64,000 bases of DNA from Monodelphis domestica (Eukaryota; Chordata; Mammalia; Didelphimorphia; Didelphidae), in contig NC_077234.1 of the NCBI RefSeq assembly GCF_027887165.1, positions 246,882,658-246,946,657 on the forward strand, given 5' to 3'. Below the pieces are notes generated by a model. It had not been told where the DNA came from, did not search any database, and saw only the letters and a program-made list of their open reading frames with translations. Positions within the stretch are counted from its first letter, which is position 1. Each line of letters begins with the position of its first letter. Both the position numbers and the translations under genes were made by a program. Below are positions 1 to 12,828 of this stretch, one piece after another.

Positions 1-99
1 ATAAAAAGCTATTTTTAAAATACATATATGCCTTATTTTATGTTCCAAGAACTACTATGGATGGCTGAAACCATAGATTAGTGTATCTGAAGGATTTTA

Positions 100-535
100 T
101 CACACAACTGACTGAAACTATTTCCAAACAAAATGAAAATTCTAACTAAGTCTATTAAACCTGCTTCTACCACCGCTACAATGACAGCCACTGCTTCTAC
201 TAATTCCAATAAGCAAACTAAACCTAAAAGCCAGAACAAAGAATAAGTAACTATTAGACACCACAGACCATTTACCCCACAAGATATGGAAGGATTTAAG
301 CAGAGCACCCCTTCATTTGAGGAGGATCCTGTAGCAGTGATCAAAAAGACAAACTATTTGTAGGCAGTTCAATCCAACATGGATTGATTTTTGAATACAT
401 ATCAGATGAAGTACTAAGAGGGAAGAGGATAAAGTCATTAATATTACTAGTGAGGAGTGGGGCACAATTAAATGGCCTCAGAAAGACCCTCATTGGGACT
501 AGAATAATCCTGAGGACTATACAAGATTATACAAA
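100..535 (+). pseudogene. ERV copy 1: gag remnant
   Basis: A decayed gag-like stretch, recognised because copy 2 carries the same text at 10870-11310. Shared motifs are the T/A-rich low-complexity part, then 'MEGFK', 'PSFEE' and 'AVIKK'. Stops and frameshifts interrupt it. It is cut off at 536 by an inverted LTR, and the rest of gag, including any zinc knuckle, is missing. No 5' LTR is visible in bases 1-100, so the element may continue left. Confidence 0.7.
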
Positions 536-740
536 TGTTAAATTTTATGGTTGGACTGAATATTTAATTGGTCCCCAGGGATTTAATTACTAAATCCCAA
601 AAATTAATTACTAAAGTCAGAACGGAATTTATGGTAGTTTATTTTTATAATAGAGGGAAGATATTCAGGAAGAGAGAAAAGGGGAAGGGGGAGGGAGACA
701 GGGACAGAAGAAGAGAGAGGGAGAGAAACAGGAAGAGAGG

Positions 741-828
<88 letters not shown>

Positions 829-1030
829 ACTCTGGCTCCCTCTGACCCAAGTAGTAATTCTAAGGCCCCAGACAAGGGAAAGGAGTCTCAAGATGAAGGG
901 CCTTTCCCAGAGGCTCACGCCTCCAGAAAGGGCAAAGAAGGAAGTCAGTCTTTACACTCATCACATTGTCAGTTCAATCAGATTCTTTTATCAGCCTCAA
1001 CTCCAAGTGATTTCATTGCAAGCTTAGAGC
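536..1030 (-). mobile_element. Solo LTR, minus strand, inside ERV copy 1
   Basis: Read on the minus strand, this matches the plus-strand LTR at 15699-16403. Shared blocks are 'cttgtctggggcct', a CT-rich run, 'aataaactaccataaattc', 'gggatttagtaattaaat', 'ccctgg' and 'cagtccaaccataaa'. The terminal inverted dinucleotide TG is at 536. The other edge (about 985-1030) is uncertain and the 5' third is shortened or diverged. It sits at the gag/protease boundary of the older ERV. Confidence 0.75.
744..823 (+). repeat. (GA)n microsatellite
   Basis: About 40 uninterrupted GA units, which are CT on the LTR sense strand. It is an expansion of the CT-rich tract found in other copies of this LTR. It generates spurious open frames on both strands. 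Confidence 0.97.
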
Positions 1031-4000
1031 CACAATAACTTGCTCTCCAGATGGCTCTATGTCACTGGAATTGCCTGAGGAATCCTTAACTTTGCTCCCT
1101 GTACTTCTTTCACACACTCATGAGATGAAGGAGATCTCCACTGATATACCTGAGTCTCTCTGGACCACATCATCTTCTGATGTTGGCCTACTTAAATTGG
1201 CTGTCCCTGTTCAAATTAAAACAAAATCTAACCCACCTTCATTCCTCAGTACCCTCTCTCAAAGAAGGCAATTCAGGGCATTAACCCTGTAATACATTCA
1301 CTAATTGATCAAGGTATCATAAGTCCCTGAAAATCTGAATATAATGCACCCTTCCTGCCTGTTAAAAAGCCAAAATTGGTGTCAAATGGCAAACATCTCT
1401 ATCATTTTATCCAGGATTTGAGGGCTGTGAACAATCACATTATAAACAGACACCCTATAGTTTCCAACATAAATACTATTATTTCTTCTATTCCTAGCAT
1501 AGCTACATACTTTACAGTAGTAGACTTGTGCTCAGCTTTCTTTTCTATACCTATACATGAGGATTCCAGGAATATCTTTGTTTTCACCTAGAAGGGTTCC
1601 CAGTGGACCTGGGCTCATTTGCCTCAAGGGTTCAGACAGCCAGACTTTGTTTACACAAATCTTAACTACTGATAAAGATGCCATTAAATTTAAATACAGC
1701 CATTTAATGCAATATATGGATGATTTGCTCTTGGCTTCACCAAATGCTGAAGCTTGCAAAGAGGATAGCAAACACCTCCCTTTAGAGCTACATAAGAGAG
1801 GCCACAAGGTCTCTAAAGACAAAGTTCAGAGGTGTCTCCCAAAGTACAATATTTAGTTTTCATTTTAACTCCTGTGTCCCATTTAATTTCTCCTAAAAAT
1901 ATTGAAAGTTTCCAAAAATTAAGTGCTCCTACCACTAAAAAGAGATTGAGGCCAATTCTTGGAGCAAAAGGATTTTGTCGGCAGTGGATCACTCCCTTGT
2001 TATGGGGAAATCACTAAGCCCCTTGTATTATGAAAAACTCGGTCCCTGAACCACTTAAATTGGAAACGCAACACCTAACAGCTTTCAAATTTAAAACAGG
2101 CTATCCTGTCTGCCCCTGCTCTAGGCATCACAAATTACGATAAACTATTTACCGTATATGTCCATGAACAGAAAGAGGTAGCTTCAGGTGTTCTAACTCA
2201 ACTTTGGGGACCTGCTCAATGCCTGGTAGCCTATTATTTGGCCCAGCTGTATCCAGTAGGTTCAGGAGCACCAACTTGACTTAGAGGAGTAGCTGCCACA
2301 GCTTTATTAGTAACCAAATCTGCTGATCTAGTAATGGGATGCCCTCTGACCATAATGTGCCCACACAAGTTTGAGGCACTGTTATTAAGATATAGGACAC
2401 AGGCATTACTGATCAAAGGATTAGGAGGTATGAGATAACCCTATTGAATAATGAACATCTCACACTGAGATGCTGTTGAGTTCTTAATCCTACAACCTTG
2501 CTCCCCAATTTGCCAACTTCTGGAGAACCATTACACGATTGTATATCTTTAATGTCCATTGCTGATACACCTCGTAATGATTTACTAGACACCCCTTTGG
2601 ATAATTCGGATTTAATATTTACAGGTGGTTCTTCATTTATGAGGGATGGCGTGTGCTATATAGGAGCTATGGTAGTTACTGAATTTGATACTCTGTGGTC
2701 AGCTTCCTTACCTTCAAATGTAAGCACATAAGGTACAGAACTCACAGCTTTGAAAGATGTCTGTATCATTGCAAAGGATAAGAGAGTCACAATTTACACA
2801 GACTCCCTTTCCACTTTTGGCATATGTCACACTGTTAGCATGCTATGGCTTTAGAGGGGATTCCTAACATCAACTAAAAAATGTATTGCCAATACAAACC
2901 TCAATACTGAACTTCTTTCTGCCATCCAGCTCCCCGAAGCCATAGCTGTCATTCACTGCTCTGCACACACAGATGGCACTGACCCTGTCTCCAGGGGAAA
3001 TAATCAAGCAGATCTTGCAGCCAAACTAGAAGCCTTAGAAAAACCTGAATTAATTTTGCCACTAATAATTACTGATGATTTGGATCTATCCCTTTCCTAT
3101 AATGATAAGGAAGTGGGAAAATGGAAGCAAAAATTTGAAGCAAAACATTAATAGAGTATGGGCATCCTCAGACGGCAAACCCCTGCTTCCTAGAGCTTTC
3201 TATAATCAAATTTGTCAAAAATGTCACTCCATCCATAAACATGGTCATTTTGGTACCCAGGGTATTGTAGATTCTTAAAAGAGTATGGATAGCACCTGGA
3301 ATAACAATTGCCTCCCAACTAGATAGTTTGTCCTACCTGCTAGGCTTCTAATCAATATGCCTTTCATGGAAAAGCCTTTGGTGGTCTTCTTCTCACACAC
3401 TGTTTGAGTATTTACAAATTGATTTTATCTCTATGCCAAAAGCAGAACAGTATAAATTTTGTCTGGTCACAGTTGATCAACTGACCAGGTGGCCTGAAGC
3501 ATTTCTTACTGCTTGGGCCACAGTGGCTTTTGTTGCCAACGTCCTTTTGAAAGAAAGTATTCCTTGTTTCAGCCTACCAACACATATTTGGATAAAGGAA
3601 CTCATTTTACTGATTTGGTCTTATTGCAAATTTATTCATGTTTGGGGATAACTCCTAAATTTCATACACCATATCATCCCCAGAGCAGGGGCCAAATTGA
3701 AAGAATTAATAAAAAAAAAAAAAACTTCAAAGTATGATTGGCAAATTGTGCACAGAGACTCATTTAAAATGGCCCAAAATTCTACCTCTGGCCCTATTTT
3801 ATCTCAGAAGCAGACCCAGAGATAATTTACACATCTCACCATTTGAGATGCTATTTGGACATCCACCTATTCAGAAACAACCATTTACCGCTACCTATAC
3901 TTCGTTGTTAGGAGGGGATACAACCATTGCCACATATATCAAACAATTACAAACAACATCACAAGAAATCCAAGACTCTGGAGCTGCTGTTCAGGCAGGC

Positions 4001-4183
4001 CCCATAGACTTCTCACTTCATGATTTAAACCCAAGAGATAGTGTGTACATAAAGAATTTCAAAGAGACTGAGTCCACTGAACCTGCTTATGATAGATCAT
4101 TCCAAATCCTACTAACTATACCAACAGCCATTAAAATTCGGGAATGGGACTTATGGATTCAAACATCTGCTGATAATGAATAA
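1030..4183 (+). pseudogene. ERV copy 1: protease-reverse transcriptase-RNase H-integrase remnant (pol)
   Basis: A multiply frameshifted, stop-broken pol of a class I (gammaretrovirus-like) endogenous retrovirus. Visible landmarks in order: LELPEES at the protease/RT junction (about 1060); RT text from 1370 with the catalytic motif QYMDDLLLASP near 1709-1741; RNase H FTGGSSFM near 2625, whose usual catalytic Asp is Gly; an integrase zinc-binding region with HKHGHFGTQGIV near 3235-3272; integrase core with VDQLTRWPEAF near 3470; and YHPQSRGQIER near 3670-3705. The GPY/F-type C-terminal part follows and ends with a stop at 4181-4183. At least seven frame changes make it non-functional. Class assignment rests on YMDD plus LLLASP and the integrase C-terminus. 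Confidence 0.85.
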
Positions 4184-4660
4184 TTACTTCTACTGGTTGT
4201 ATTTGACCATTGATTGTGATGATACTTCTTCATTGCTGGATTTGTACTATTTTGTCGCACTTTATTTGATGATCCTTGTACTTGAACAAATTACTCTTGT
4301 GGGATAACACATATACTACCTCAAAAAAAGAAAATCTGTATTAATGACCTATATTGACCTGATGTGCCTTTTGTAGCATTTTGTGCCATTTCTAATCTTT
4401 TTCTATTTTCATGAATGTATTATTGCTTTATCTACCTCATTTGCACTCACACTGCAGATCATGGAAAGTTAAAAAGGAAATGAATCTTATTTTTTGGAAA
4501 GTAGCCTCTATACTTTACCTCTGTGATTGTGAAATATACACATTTTTAACATTTTTGTTTTCTTCCTACATGAGCCATACAGTATTTGATTTTTTCTCTC
4601 ATTATTTGCTTTTGAAGCACATGTCCCAGTTTTGAAAAGCTTTTTTTAACTGTTTTGATT
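4184..4660 (+). mobile_element. ERV copy 1: tail after pol, no env
   Basis: Non-coding ERV sequence directly after the integrase stop. Part of it (about 4290-4480) is shared with 10100-10300, for example 'gcattcacactg'/'gcactcacactg' and 'gaccatggctaa'/'gatcatggaaag'. There is no open frame resembling an envelope. No 3' LTR was recognised. Confidence 0.6.
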
Positions 4661-6461
4661 TTTGCAATATAATAAGCAAAGATGTCCATTTACCTAACAT
4701 ATACAAGCATACCCATATTTTTTTGGAGTAACTGAGAAGACAGGATAAAAATAATATTAAAATGCTAAATTACATCTTATATAATTACTATTTACTTACT
4801 TCTCATAACTGTTCTCACTTTACAAAAATGTTAGGTATAAAACACATTTACTTTGATATAAGATCCAGTGCCCTCCACTTACTTCACCAAATAGAATGCT
4901 CATTCACATAAGTATCCTGAAAAGATTCCATAATATGGCTAAATTCAAACTTTTAAAATAAATACAATCACAAGATCACTTCCATGTAAAATCGCTTTTC
5001 TTACATTCTTACATTTATTTATTCATAAATTATTTAGCTACTTTATAATTTTTGCCCAAAACAAAGTAAATTCATTTAATACATACATGGATTTCTCATT
5101 TAAATATAAATTTTCTCTTTTAGAAAAAACACTGTATGTATACCTGGGCCAATACTACTCTATGGAAGAAGTCAAATAAGCACTTCCTGTTATTGGCTAG
5201 CTCCAATGAAAATTATACTATTTTAGGTTAAAGGATGGGACTCCAACAGGCAGGACCAGATTCCCCAAGGGTGAAGTAAGCAATTTTTGAAGCTCATACC
5301 ATGTTAACAACAAAGAGCCAAACTATCTCTTTCTAATATCCAAAGCAGGAACATATCTGATTTTCAATTCAGCCTACTAGAAAAATCATACAGAAAATGG
5401 AATATAACTGAGATGTGTTTATTTAAACAATCTATGCAATCCACTAAACCAGCTGACATTCAGATCGCTTTTAAAAACAGGAAGACTCCATGTCTTAGGA
5501 AGAAATCTAGCTTAAAGAAAGTCTTTAAGGTAAAGCTGCCAAGGTTAGATAGTAAAACCAAACAATTCAGTAAGTAATAGTATATTTTTTGTTCAGACTT
5601 ATGATTAGGCTACTAGCAGTTAAGTTGCTTCAATCTATAATCAACAGGAAAATTGGGTTTATGCATAAAGCTTGTTTGTTTCCGAAAACTGCCAATTGTG
5701 ATAAAAATCAGTCTTAGAGGAAGGAACTTGTTTTTAATTTTGAAGAAAAATTATTTTATTAAATTAGTTCTCATTTTAGACAAAGTGACAGGACATGGCA
5801 TGCAAAAATATCTGAAATTCTTTTGTCAAAGTGAAACATGTAAATTGTAAAGGGCTCACTTTTTTAAAAATCTTGTAAGGTTGAAAAAACCTTTAAAAAT
5901 AATTTTTTCCATTTAATGTCTGAATACGGTCTTATAAATTGGAAAAATCAAATCTCATTTGTTTACTGTAAATTAATATCATATAATAACTACTCTGTGA
6001 TATTTGTTCAAGAATTTGCTTGGTTCTTTACAATTAGCAAAGCCCAATAAAAATATTTGGATTATGAAATTTGGTATTATCATTATCACTGAATTTGTCA
6101 GGTCCTACAATTAGTTGTATTTTGAAAAACTTGCCATTAAAGTGAAAAACATTGCCAGGCAATGTGACTTGTTCTAAATCAAAGTTTATCTCTATAGTAC
6201 ATCAATTACAATTAACTTTAATAGCTCTCAAATCTATTTTTCTTCTAATAATGGACCTTTAAAAAAAAGAGAATTTAATTAATATTCAAATTTACCCTAA
6301 AATGAGTCCATTTTTAAGAGTATCATAACAAACAGAATTACTAATTTGTCATGAAGCACCTTAATATTGATTAAAGTTCTCTCTCCAAGGATGAAATATT
6401 TAAAAGCAAAATAACCCTCATAATAAATTGTATAATAGCAAGCATCTAGCATACAGCTAGA

Positions 6462-6541
6462 TGTTTACTGATTGACTGTAGCTCCTCTTAAGGTACTTAA
6501 ATGTTTACTGATTGGTTGTAGCTCCTCTTAAGGTACTTAAG
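6462..6541. repeat. Tandem duplication, 2 x 40 bp
   Basis: The unit begins tgtttactgattg and ends ctcttaaggtacttaa. The two copies (6462-6501, 6502-6541) differ at about three positions. This is a simple recent duplication. Confidence 0.93.
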
Positions 6542-7299
6542 TAAACAGTTTATCTATGGAAAAATTTTTGATGGTCTTCAATCAAGCTTAGGTTAAATAA
6601 ACCAGATCTAAATGAAAAGATGTAAAATATGTCTTTACATAGATAATTCAAAATAAGGCAAATAAAATAACCATAGTTTACAATAAACTCTTGATAAATT
6701 TATAGGAAACAATACCACTTTTAAGCATCCAAAATAATTTCAAAATAAGATTAATTCTTTTTCAGTTTGGAAGTAAGGAGTCAAGTGTTACCAGTTGTAA
6801 AGATTTATGCTCACAAGTAAAAAATGTTCTATTTGAAGTTAGATAAAACTAGGTTATGTCTAGGGTTAAGGTTAGCATTAATATAGTAATTAAAGGAATT
6901 TTATTTGTCACTATTATGTATTAAATTTTTAAATGTCTAAAGAACAGTTCTAATATAGAATATATTTAGTCAATCCTTCTTCCTTGTTTCCTTGGAGAGT
7001 TCCCTATGCCACTACACCCTGTCACTTGAGCCATACAGGTTTACTCCTCTTTTTCTTAAAGTGGATTCATAAATACATATATTAATTTGTGCAAAGCATA
7101 GTTTCAACTACAAGTTCTAAACTATGGAGAGAAATCCACATTCAATTGTTACAACACAATTATAAACCATAGCAAAGTCACTAAAATAGTCAGATGAGTG
7201 ATATTTGCTTAGAAATCTTTCATAACTACAAAGATCGTGACTTATTTTATTGGGTTCCAAAGATAAACTTGCTATCATATAATTGATTGAACCATGTTC

Positions 7300-7510
7300 T
7301 AGGCCAGTAGTGTCAAACTCAAGTAAAACAAGGGACCGTTACAACATATATATGTATCCCTATGAGCCACATATTGACTTAGAAGACAACACATGTTTAC
7401 ATCTTTTTTAAAAAGTTAATACATCAACACTTTAAATTCTGACAGAAATGTCATGTTAATGTGGTTCTGGTCACATCCAAAAATATTATGGGCTTCACAC
7501 AGCCTAAAAA
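7300..7510 (+). mobile_element. Possible hAT-type non-autonomous DNA transposon fragment
   Basis: It begins with 'cagtagtgtcaaactcaa', like hAT/Charlie-type terminal repeats. Inside it has 'gagccacatattgacttag', and near the other end 'atgggcttcacacagcc'. The family name and exact ends are uncertain. Confidence 0.4.
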
Positions 7511-8296
7511 CAAGTTATAGATCTGTTATAGATCCTCTGTTATAGATCCTCTCATTAATTCACTTTGTGATTTGGGGCTTAATCTCATCCCATTTTTCTG
7601 ACTCACAACATGAAGGGTGGAATTGTATGATCTCTATTGGTCCCTTTTCAACTATTAACATAATATAATTCTAACTTGAAATATTCTTTTACTGTATGAA
7701 CTGGTACAAAGTAAATTGCATGGAACCAGGAGATTATTGTGACAGTAACAGCAATGGTACAATAATGATCAACTGTGAAAGGCTTGGTTATTGTGATCTA
7801 TAACAATGATCCAAGACAATTCCAAAGGCTCATGATGAAAAATGGTGAACTCAAGTGCAAACTGAAATATAATCTGCTCGTTCTTCTCTACTTTTATTTT
7901 TTTTTTGAGATATGGCTAATAAGCAAATGTATTTTGCAAAATTTTGCATGTATAATTGATTTCATTTTGCTTGCCTTCTCCTTAGGTGGGAGATGGGCAA
8001 AAGAGAGGTAAAGAATCTGGAACTCAAAATGTAAAAAGAAGGTCAAAAATAAATAAGGAGATGGAGAGAGGAACTATTATCTTTGTATAAATATTAGTTA
8101 AGCCAAACACATCATAGGCTGTATAAAAACTACTTTTTAGATCTTTTCTCCAAAGTTCTACGCACACAATTATTTTCACATCCTCACAATTTTTTGTTTA
8201 GTTTTTGTCTATAAAGTGTTAAGGAATTCTAAAATGTTCTGTAAAAACCTTCAGATGCAAGGAATAACATGATTATGTATAGTTAATAAACTATAT

Positions 8297-8478
8297 GGGA
8301 CATCTAGGTAGCTTAGTGGAAAAAACACCAGGCCTAGGAGTCAGGAAGGTTCAAATAAGACCTCAGCCACTTCCTAGCTATGTGACCCTGGGCAAGTCAC
8401 TTAACCCCAATTGTTTAGCCTTTAACATTCTTTTGTCTTTGAATTGATATTAGGGCAGAAGATAAACATTAAAACAAA
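8297..8478 (+). mobile_element. tRNA-like marsupial SINE (MAR/WSINE type)
   Basis: It has the head 'ctaggtagcttagtgg', the core 'tgaccctgggcaagtcactt' and a decayed tail. Box A/B-like spacing at the 5' end is consistent with a Pol III origin. Confidence 0.85.
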
Positions 8479-9636
8479 CTATGAAAATAGCCATAATGAC
8501 GCATAGCATGCACCAGAAAGCTTTTGGGTACAGATTTCACTTTTTTTTAAGCAAGAACATGAGTAATTAACTGGTTAATCATTCAAAACTAAATAATTTG
8601 GGAATGGCTGGAAGGTACTGACTAATGTAAAGTAAATGATTAATCCCCGAGTACCATCATGAGCTCGCCTAAAAACAAAAACTGATAAGCATTCATTAGT
8701 AAACTCCAGAAGCAGAGATGAGAGGTAGAGTACATCATACGGAGCTAAGTTAGAGTCATGCAAAGTCAAGGAAGATTTCTTCTAGTGCCGCTTTCAAGTA
8801 GCTTCCAAATGGGTACAAGATCATAGCACGTATCAAGGGGGTAGGGAGACCTTATAGATCCCTTGGGCCGATTGTCATTTTATAAATATAACTCCTATGT
8901 ATTTGTGTATGTGTACATTTCAATATAATTATTAGACCACTTACTAAGAACAACATGGAAAATACGCACAGATTAGCTTTATCCCTAAATAAATTTTAAT
9001 GAGACTTGAATTTTTTGTCAATAAGACATTTAAAATATATGGGACTTTTTTTTTTTAAGAATACCATGAAAACTCCTGTAAAGAAAAGAATTCTATCATA
9101 AAGGAAATCATCAATCTATACTCAATCTTATTTTTGACAAATCTAAATCCTGCAATGTTTATTAGGCAATATACACAACTTTTTTCTAACTTATGGGAAT
9201 AAACATGGCAATGTCAACTAGTCATTAATAAGGAAGAACATTCTTGGTGCTTACCCTTGTTTTTCTTCAATGTTGCAATTTTGATTAAATTACACAGTAT
9301 TCTTACACTCAATGAATTTTTTAAAATGAGGATGATAATGCACATTGTAGCACAATAGAGTAGCAAGACACTGAAGAGATCGATGATGAATCCTAATTCT
9401 GAGGCTTGCTAGCTGTGTAACTAACCATGGGCCCGTCACTTAACCCCTTAGTTTCTTCATCAGTAGAATGGGGATACGAGAATGCATGTTCTACCTTCTT
9501 CACAAACTATTTTTGAAGACAGAATCTTATACATTTTACAAAGCTACAACATTCTGAGTTAATTGTATTATTTTGGTGATACTGAATCATTTATCCAGAA
9601 AACATTTATTAAGTACCCACAAAGTGCAAGGTACTG
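8479..9636. other. ARL13B intron 3 with a MIR-like fragment
   Basis: AT-rich intron. A MIR-type piece is visible around 9365-9520 (plus strand; 'gcttgctagctgtgtaactaa', 'cccgtcacttaacccc', 'ttcttcatc'). No coding signal was seen. Confidence 0.5.
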
Positions 9637-9828
9637 GGAGGTAGCTAGGTGGCTCAGTGGATTGAGAGCCAGGCCTAGAAGTCCTAGATTCAGATCTGGC
9701 CCCAGACACTTTCTAGCCGTGTGACTATGGGCAAGCTACTTAACCCTCATTTGCCTAGTCCTTACTGCTCTTCTTTCTAGGAACCAACACATTATTGATT
9801 CTAAGATGGAAGGGAAGGGTTTTAAAAA
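9637..9828 (+). mobile_element. tRNA-like marsupial SINE with target duplication
   Basis: It begins with 'gtggctcagtggattgagag' and ends in a short A-rich tail. The 7-mer aaggtac occurs just before (9628-9634) and just after (9829-9835), a plausible target-site duplication. The insertion split an L2/CR1-like sequence ('aacatttattaagtacccac'). Confidence 0.88.
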
Positions 9829-9884
9829 AAGGTACAAGACACTGTGCAAACCTCTTGAAAAAGACTCCTCAACCCCTCAACATG

Positions 9885-10480
9885 GGGCAGAAGGTGGTGC
9901 CCCTTAAAACTCTATTGCATTTGTTGTTTTGCTGCTATTAACCCTTTTCAGTTTTGTCTCCCCTTAAACATAGCAAAAAAAGAAGAATTTGTCTATCCCC
10001 TTGATTGATTTGTGCCATCCTGTATTTGACTCTTATCTTTATTTGTGCCTTTATGGAAGTCCATAACAACTTGTATTTGGGAAACTTGTATTTGTGGAAA
10101 TTTGAATGTTTGGAATTTTCTTTATACCTATATTACCTCACAGAAAAACTGTATTAGTGACCTGTATTAATGACCTGCATTGACTTGCTTTGTATTTTGT
10201 GACTTTTTTGTGGACATTTTTTTATTTTCTTCAATGTTTTATTGGTTTTATACCTCTTTTTGCATTCACACTGTGGACCATGGCTAAGGTAAGATAAAAT
10301 GCATCTAAATTCTTGGGTAAGAACCTTTATATTCTACCCCTCCTTAAGTAACACTACTGATTGTAAAAAAATTTTTTTGATTGTCACCGATTATTAGAAG
10401 ATATGTATTTTTGAATTATAGCACATTTCTTATAATTGCACATGCAATTTAATTTTCTTAGGCACATCATCTAACTAAAC
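9885..10480 (+). mobile_element. Third ERV fragment: 3' non-coding part
   Basis: It aligns by eye with the tail of ERV copy 1 (4190-4500): 'tgtatttgac', 'acctgtatta'/'acctatatt', 'ttgcattcacactg' and 'gaccatgg'. Its own pol is absent. It lies only about 350 bases before gag of ERV copy 2, so it is either the remnant of another copy or a rearranged piece. Confidence 0.6.
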
Positions 10481-11414
10481 TGAAAGGTTCTAGATTGTTG
10501 TATGAGTGTAGATTTTCTATGTCCATTAGTTCTAACTGTAAATAAGCCCAAAAAGCCTTAGACTACTGAAACTACCATTAGTATTTATATATTATGGGAA
10601 TTAGTACATATGTCTTATTCAAAGAAATGGGAACAAAAAGGTGCACAGAGCTGATGCTCTACACAGTGCCACAGAAGTACATTTTAACCAGAACCAGAAT
10701 GGTGCCAAAAGAGCACACAGGTCAAAAAGAGAAACCAATCCTACTAAGATTGTTGAAACTTCTATGCCAATAAAAAAAGGACTTAAACCTAGTGTGAGAC
10801 TTGAGAAGTTAAGGACCTAAGACACAGGACCCCTTGTACCACACTCCTTGTGAAACCTATGTCAAGTACCTAACAATTGGCTTTATTGGTGCTTATACCA
10901 CTAATACTGCTTCTAACACCAATGACAAAACAATCACTGCAACCAAAACAACTAAACAAAAACCACAAAAAGGCAATGATACTAGCTTTTCCCCGTTGTG
11001 TGAAGTGCCAACATTCAATCATGATCACAAACTAATTAATATCAGGCAACATCGACTATTTACCCCTACCGACATGGAAGGTTTTAAGAAAGGCAGTCCT
11101 TCCTTTGAGGAGGAACCAAAAGCTGTAATAAAGAAAATGGAAAATATTTGCAAACAATGGAATCCAAGTTGATTTTGAATACATGGATGAGCTATTGACA
11201 AAACGTGAAAAGGAGAAAGTGATTAAATTAACCACTGAAGAATGGGTCACTGTTCACTGGCCTTCAGTGATCCTCATTGGGATATGAATGACCCTTTACA
11301 TTATTGCAGACTAGTCCAGGCTAGGTAAGCAATTTTAACAGCAATGAAACAATAAGCCAGGGACATGGAACAAATTCGAGATGAAATAAATACATGAGTT
11401 TTGGAGATGGGATA

Positions 11415-12108
11415 AGATGTTTCTTAGGCCAGTATCAGAAGAGTAGCCTGGTTTTGGGAAGGCCACCCAAGCCCAGTGCAGGCAGAGCCAGACCCTGAGA
11501 TGAGACACACACAGAACCCTATGTTATAAAATAAGATTTTTAATAACATTAAGCATTGTTTAATAGGGATAGATTGGAAGGGATTTGGGATATAACTTAC
11601 TCTAATAATAACTACCTATGCCTCCCAGATCTACAAATCTCTTCACAGAGATCACTTCTGAGTGTTTTCCCTATTCTACTCCTATACTCTCTCTATAACC
11701 CAAAATACTGTACTCAGCTAAACTAACACTAAATCCCCCTCTTGATGATCTAAGGAAAGGGTCTAAGTCTGACAGGGCCCAACGATGGACCAAGATCCAA
11801 AGATCTAGGCCAGGTTTCACAATCAGCTGTCAGTTGTCATAAGAACAGTACAGTAACTCAGCAGGTGTCAAATAACCCAACAGGATAATAGGATAATCCA
11901 AACAGTAGGTAGGATCTGAAGAACCAGCAGTCAAATGCCACAGGGAAAAAAGCTAATCTCCTCAGGCCCATCCAGAGAGAGAAAATCCCCAGCCCCCAGG
12001 CTCAACTGTCTCTCTCCAAGAGCAGCTGCTCTACCTCAAAATTCCAGAACTCTGCACTCTGCTGTCCATCTGCAAACTCACACATCTCACTTAACTTTTC
12101 CTATAATA
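11415..12108 (-). mobile_element. Inserted LTR-like element within gag of ERV copy 2
   Basis: Gag-like reading stops near 11390-11415 and resumes near 12108 ('gagactaaggcaggaaatag'), so about 690 bases are foreign. Internally, 'aaaataagatttttaataac' looks like the complement of a polyadenylation region, suggesting minus orientation. The edges are approximate, and no target duplication could be fixed. Confidence 0.5.
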
Positions 12109-12510
12109 GAGAGACTAAGGCAGGAAATAGACAAAAATCCATCTAAGTTTATGTTAAATAGAATTGGGAGAAAGATATAGACTTGGATATATCAAGAAAA
12201 AGGGCTATTTCACATCTAAGTAGACAATTTGTTTAAAAACTGCTGTAATGTAGTAAAAAACTATTTTAAATTGAATTTTCCCAACTGGAGTAGCATGGAT
12301 TCAGAACTAAGAAGGATAGCTATGTATGTTTATATAGGGCATCATGAGAAAAAAGATGAGGATAGTAGTGAATTAGTGGAGGAAATGAGAAAAGAAATAA
12401 AGGCATTGAAAGGAAAACTTGATAAAACTGAAAAAGGGAAGACCACTCCTGGGTTGGCATTACTATGGGAATATAGGAATCAAAAACAATTTACTCATTA
12501 AGGACCAACA

Positions 12511-12552
12511 TGTTATCTCTGTGGGAAAAGGGGAAATTTAATGCTTAACTGC
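12511..12552 (+). pseudogene. Gag zinc-knuckle relic (CCHC with His to Asn)
   Basis: It reads CYLCGKRGNLMLNC: C-x2-C-x4-N-x4-C, with Asn where a retroviral CCHC box has His. A single box fits a gammaretrovirus-like nucleocapsid. The His change would abolish normal zinc binding, consistent with decay. Confidence 0.8.
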
Positions 12553-12828
12553 AGATGCTGGAACAAAATACTGGGCAATTTTAGGAGTAATGGTGGCAAT
12601 TTTAAGAGCAATTTTAGATTACAACAACAACTTTAGATACAATAGCAGAAGCAACAATTTTAGAAATGGGAATTATGGAGGCAATGACACAATAACCAGA
12701 CTGAAGCAAATGAATTATTAAATTATACAAGGAACGGTGCACATCCACATAAAAACCAAATTCAAAATGCAAATACTCCTCAATGTTATAAGGGGAATTT
12801 TGGAGAAGGGAAAGGTTTGAGGAAGGGA

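Larger units (their letters stand above)
4661..8290. other. ARL13B intron 3, AT-rich, no gene seen
   Basis: AT-rich intronic sequence with no coding signal on either strand. Two local structures are listed separately: a 40-bp tandem duplication at 6462-6541 and a possible DNA-transposon fragment at 7300-7510. Nothing else was recognised. Confidence 0.6.
10834..12828 (+). pseudogene. ERV copy 2: gag remnant, interrupted
   Basis: Gag-like text runs from about 10834 to 11390, continues at about 12110, and includes a charged helical stretch (12340-12445) followed by a zinc knuckle at 12511-12552. It shares 'MEGFKKGSPSFEEEP' with copy 1. Stops (for example at 12499-12501, just before the zinc knuckle) and an inserted LTR-like element break it. 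The region after the zinc knuckle is asparagine-rich and repetitive. Confidence 0.7.

Noticed and set aside
604..1038. Serine/leucine- or arginine/glutamate-rich frames around the GA run
   Set aside because: These are artefacts of the GA/CT dinucleotide repeat inside an LTR.
8297..9828. True tRNA genes at the SINE heads
   Set aside because: The tRNA-like heads are followed by SINE cores and A-rich tails, and no complete cloverleaf was recognised.
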